36,572 nt of DNA from an uncultured Roseateles sp. (lineage in GTDB: Bacteria > Pseudomonadota > Gammaproteobacteria > Burkholderiales > Burkholderiaceae), in NCBI GenBank assembly GCA_946886855.1, contig CAMPJJ010000056.1, forward strand, positions 1 through 36,572, in the 5' to 3' direction. Under the pieces are notes generated by a model that saw nothing but the letters and a program-made list of their open reading frames with translations, was not told the DNA's origin and made no database searches. Positions within the stretch are counted from its first letter, which is position 1, and every line of letters starts with the position of its first letter. The position numbers were made by a program, and so were the translations under genes. Shown here one piece after another: positions 34,141-36,572 of the stretch.

Positions 34141-35273
34141 GCGATCGAACGCACGGCGGGTTTCTCCGGCGCTTCACCGCGCTGCTGCGCAAGGAGTTGC
34201 GCCAGATGCTGCGCGACCGCAGCAACCTGGCGGTCGGGCTGCTGCTGCCGGTGATGCTCATCCTGCTCTTCGGCTACGGCTTGTCCTTCGACGTCAGGGA
34301 CGTGCGACTCGCCGTCGTGATGGAGGACAACTCCCCCACCGCGCGCGACGTGATGGCCGGTCTGAGCGGATCCGAGTTTCTGTCGCCAGTGTGGATGGCC
34401 AGCCAGACCGAGGCGGTCCAGGCCATGCGCGAGGGCCAGGCGGTCGCGATCCTGCGCGTGCCGTCCAACTTCTCAAGCGAGCTGGCCGCCGGTCATGCGC
34501 AGGTGCAGCTGTTGATGAACGGCGTCGATTCGAGCAGCGCCGCGGCCGTCGAGGGCTATGTCGCCGGCGCCATCGGCCAGTGGGCGCAGATCCAGAACGC
34601 GCGCCGCGGCACGAGGGTCGAGACGCCCGGGATCGAGCTGGTGCAGCGCATGTGGTTCAACGAGGCCAACACGAGCACCTGGTATCTGGTGCCGGGGCTG
34701 ATCGTGCTGGTGATGACCCTGATCGGCGCCTTCCTGACCTCGCTGCTGATCGCGCGCGAATGGGAGCGCGGCACGCTGGAGTCGCTCTTCGTCACGCCCG
34801 TGCATTCGCTGGAGATCGTGCTGGCGAAGATCGTTCCCTACTTTGTCGTCGGCGCCATTGACCTCGTGATGTGCCTGCTGGCCGCGCGCTTCCTCTTCGA
34901 GGTACCCATGCGGGGCTCGCTCGTCGTGATCGTCCTGGCTTCGCTGCTGTACCTGATGGTGGCGTTGCTGCTGGGGTTGTTCATCTCGGGCAGGACGCGC
35001 AACCAGTTCGAGGCCAGCCAGCTCGCGATGCTGGCCAGCTTCATGCCGGCCATGATGCTGTCGGGCTTCGTCTTCGATCTGCGCAACGTGCCGCTGGTGG
35101 TGCAGCTCGTCAGCCAGTTGCTGCCGGCCACCCACTTCATGAGCCTGATCAAGACGCTGTTCCTGGCTGGGGACAACTGGCCCATGATCCTGCGCGACTG
35201 CGCGATCCTGGTGCTCTACATGCTGGTGCTGCTGTGGGCCACCCGCGCCACGCTGCGCAAGACTCTGGACTGA
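34137..35273 (+). CDS. ybhS: YbhS-like ABC-2 exporter permease
   Basis: Inner-membrane permease of 378 aa. Cytoplasmic N-terminus FTALLRKELRQMLRDRSNLAVG, then a membrane helix (LLLPVMLILLFGYGLSF), a large periplasmic domain (about 55-185), and five further helices from about 190 on (LVPGLIVLVMTLIGAFLTSLLI). The cytoplasmic coupling loop is REWERGTLESLFVTPVHSLEI, the ABC-2 EWERGT motif. It pairs with the next gene as the two halves of the permease. Starts in an ATGA overlap with ybhF and overlaps ybhR in TGATG. Confidence 0.95.
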   Translation: MSDRTHGGFLRRFTALLRKELRQMLRDRSNLAVGLLLPVMLILLFGYGLSFDVRDVRLAVVMEDNSPTARDVMAGLSGSEFLSPVWMASQTEAVQAMREGQAVAILRVPSNFSSELAAGHAQVQLLMNGVDSSSAAAVEGYVAGAIGQWAQIQNARRGTRVETPGIELVQRMWFNEANTSTWYLVPGLIVLVMTLIGAFLTSLLIAREWERGTLESLFVTPVHSLEIVLAKIVPYFVVGAIDLVMCLLAARFLFEVPMRGSLVVIVLASLLYLMVALLLGLFISGRTRNQFEASQLAMLASFMPAMMLSGFVFDLRNVPLVVQLVSQLLPATHFMSLIKTLFLAGDNWPMILRDCAILVLYMLVLLWATRATLRKTLD

Positions 35274-36394
35274 TGCCCATGATCGAAGGATTCATCACCG
35301 GTCTGGGGGCCATCGGCTTCCTGATCCGCAAGGAGCTGCTGGCGCTGTTCAAGGAGCCCAGCAGCCGCGTCATCCTGCTGGTGCCCGCGCTGCTGCAGTC
35401 CTTGCTGTTCGGCTACGGGGCCACCTACGACCTGACCAACGCGCCCTATGCGGTGCTGGACCTGAGCCACGGCGCCGCCGCGGCCAGCGTCATGCAAAAG
35501 CTCGACGGCACGGGCGTGTTCCGACGCCAGGCGATGCTCGTCAGCACCACGCAGATCGCGTCCGCCATCGAGAACGACGACATGCTGATGGTGCTGGTGT
35601 TCCCGGCCGACTTCGAGAACCGGCTCGGCGCCGGGCAGAGCGCGCCGCTGCTGATGGTGCTGGACGGCCGCAACTCGTCCACCGCCGGCGCGGCCGCGGC
35701 GCAGGTAGGCGCCATCGTGGCCTCGATCAATGCCGGGCGCGCCGGAGCGCCGGCCATCAGCATCGAGCGGCGCGCCTGGTACAACCCCAACCTCGAATCG
35801 CGCTGGAACATGATGCCCGGCCTGATCGCGGCGCTGAGCTTGATCCAGACCTTGATGATCGCGGCGCTCTCGGTGGCCCGCGAGCGCGAGCAAGGCACCT
35901 TCGACCAGTTGCTGGTGACGCCTTTCACCCCGATGCAGCTGCTGATCGGCAAGGCCATCCCGTCCATCCTGGTCGGACTGGCGCAGTCCACGATCATCTT
36001 CCTGATCATCGTGTTCTGGTTCCGGATTCCGTTCGCCGGCTCGGTGGCGCTGCTCTACCTGGGCCTGGTCACCTTCACCATCGCCGCCGTCGGCATCGGG
36101 CTGTCCATCTCGGCGCTGTCGGTCAGCATGCAGCAGGCCATGCTCTACACCTTTTTGCTGATCATGCCGTTGATGCTGCTGTCGGGGATGCTCACGCCGG
36201 TCAGCAACATGCCCGAGTTCCTGCAGATCGCCACGCTGGTCAATCCCTTGCGATTCGGCATGGACTTGACGCGCCGTGTCTACCTGGAAGGGGCAGGCCT
36301 GCATGAGGTCGCGCACGACTTCGTGCCCATGCTGGCTGTCGCCGCCGTCACGCTGCCGCTGGCGGCCTGGCTGTTCCGCAACCGCTTGGCGTGA
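35273..36394 (+). CDS. ybhR: YbhR-like ABC-2 exporter permease
   Basis: Inner-membrane permease of 373 aa, same architecture as the previous gene: IRKELLALFKEPSSRVILLVPALLQSLLFGYG, a large extracytoplasmic domain (about 55-190), then five helices; the coupling motif reads AREREQGTFDQLLVTPFTPMQL. The start at 35273 uses the TGATG overlap; a second ATG at 35279 is equally possible. Operon order G-F-S-R matches E. coli. The substrate of YbhFSR is not settled; antibiotics and cations have been proposed for E. coli. Confidence 0.95.
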   Translation: MPMIEGFITGLGAIGFLIRKELLALFKEPSSRVILLVPALLQSLLFGYGATYDLTNAPYAVLDLSHGAAAASVMQKLDGTGVFRRQAMLVSTTQIASAIENDDMLMVLVFPADFENRLGAGQSAPLLMVLDGRNSSTAGAAAAQVGAIVASINAGRAGAPAISIERRAWYNPNLESRWNMMPGLIAALSLIQTLMIAALSVAREREQGTFDQLLVTPFTPMQLLIGKAIPSILVGLAQSTIIFLIIVFWFRIPFAGSVALLYLGLVTFTIAAVGIGLSISALSVSMQQAMLYTFLLIMPLMLLSGMLTPVSNMPEFLQIATLVNPLRFGMDLTRRVYLEGAGLHEVAHDFVPMLAVAAVTLPLAAWLFRNRLA

Positions 36395-36399
36395 ATCCC

Positions 36400-36572
36400 A
36401 TGAAGCACTCCTCCCTCCTCCTGGCCGCCGCGACGCTGCCCCTTGCCGCCGCTCTGACACTCTGCGGTTGCGCGAGCCCCTCGACCTTTCCCAGGCCCGA
36501 GACCGCGACCCCGAGCGACTGGTCGCAGTGGCGCACCGGCGACGCGGCGCTACCGCGTCCGGTGACGACGAC
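36400..36572 (+). CDS. Outer-membrane efflux lipoprotein (NodT/TolC type), 5' part
   Basis: Incomplete gene running off the window. It starts with ATG six bases after ybhR ends. The first 25 residues form a lipoprotein signal with lipobox (LAAALTLCGC, lipidated second Cys), followed by CASPSTFPRPETATPSDWSQW, typical of the start of NodT-family outer-membrane channels. It would complete a tripartite exporter with YbhG and YbhFSR; E. coli lacks a dedicated channel in that operon. The call is from signal, context and about 57 residues only. Confidence 0.7.
   Translation, partial: MKHSSLLLAAATLPLAAALTLCGCASPSTFPRPETATPSDWSQWRTGDAALPRPVTT

Noticed and set aside
1..36572. tRNA or rRNA genes and att sites
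   Set aside because: No cloverleaf-like or rRNA-like sequence was recognised by eye, and no long direct repeat flanks the tra operon within the window.

Overview
The window is high-GC, densely coded DNA that looks like a Burkholderiales-type betaproteobacterium (inference from base composition, codon use and gene families; no 16S or other marker is present). It holds two unrelated blocks with a small accessory stretch between them.

Region 1 (about 72-21703, + strand) is one long operon for an F-type (MPF-F) type IV secretion / conjugative pilus apparatus. The order is pilin (traA-like), traL, traE, traK, traB, a DsbC-like thiol isomerase, traV, traC, trbI-like, an S26 (TraF/TrhF-type) signal peptidase, an unknown exported protein, traW, traU, trbC, traN, a second unknown exported protein, thioredoxin-like traF, traH, traG. 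Genes are joined by ATGA overlaps, 14-17 bp overlaps or gaps of about 10 bp; pilin to traL (69 bp) and traH to traG (96 bp) are the only larger gaps. No relaxase, coupling protein (TraD), integrase or oriT can be recognised here, so whether this is a plasmid, an ICE or a protein-export machine cannot be decided from the window. Most proteins are longer than their F-plasmid counterparts. Several carry short tandem in-frame DNA repeats (9, 12 or 15 bp) in signal peptides or linkers.

Region 2 (21704-25029) is accessory in character: a 296-bp spacer with a DnaA-box-like site and a direct repeat; a membrane-anchored unknown protein (-); a DEDDy 3'-5' exonuclease (+); a gene-free 400-bp spacer; and a Fic-domain protein with an N-terminal winged helix (-), whose predicted promoter overlaps a TTGAAAT/ATTTCAA dyad.

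Region 3 (25030-36572) looks like ordinary chromosome: a methyl-accepting chemotaxis protein, a small acidic protein, a hybrid histidine kinase (-), a CecR-like TetR regulator (-), and the divergent ybhG-ybhF-ybhS-ybhR ABC exporter operon followed by the start of an outer-membrane efflux lipoprotein.

The most unusual feature is the repeat pattern. Nearly all short tandem arrays inside genes have periods of 6, 9, 12 or 15 bp, while the arrays between genes have 8-bp periods. This suggests a slippage-prone genome in which only frame-preserving expansions survive in coding DNA. In TraH, TraF and TrbC the repeats build part of the signal peptide itself.
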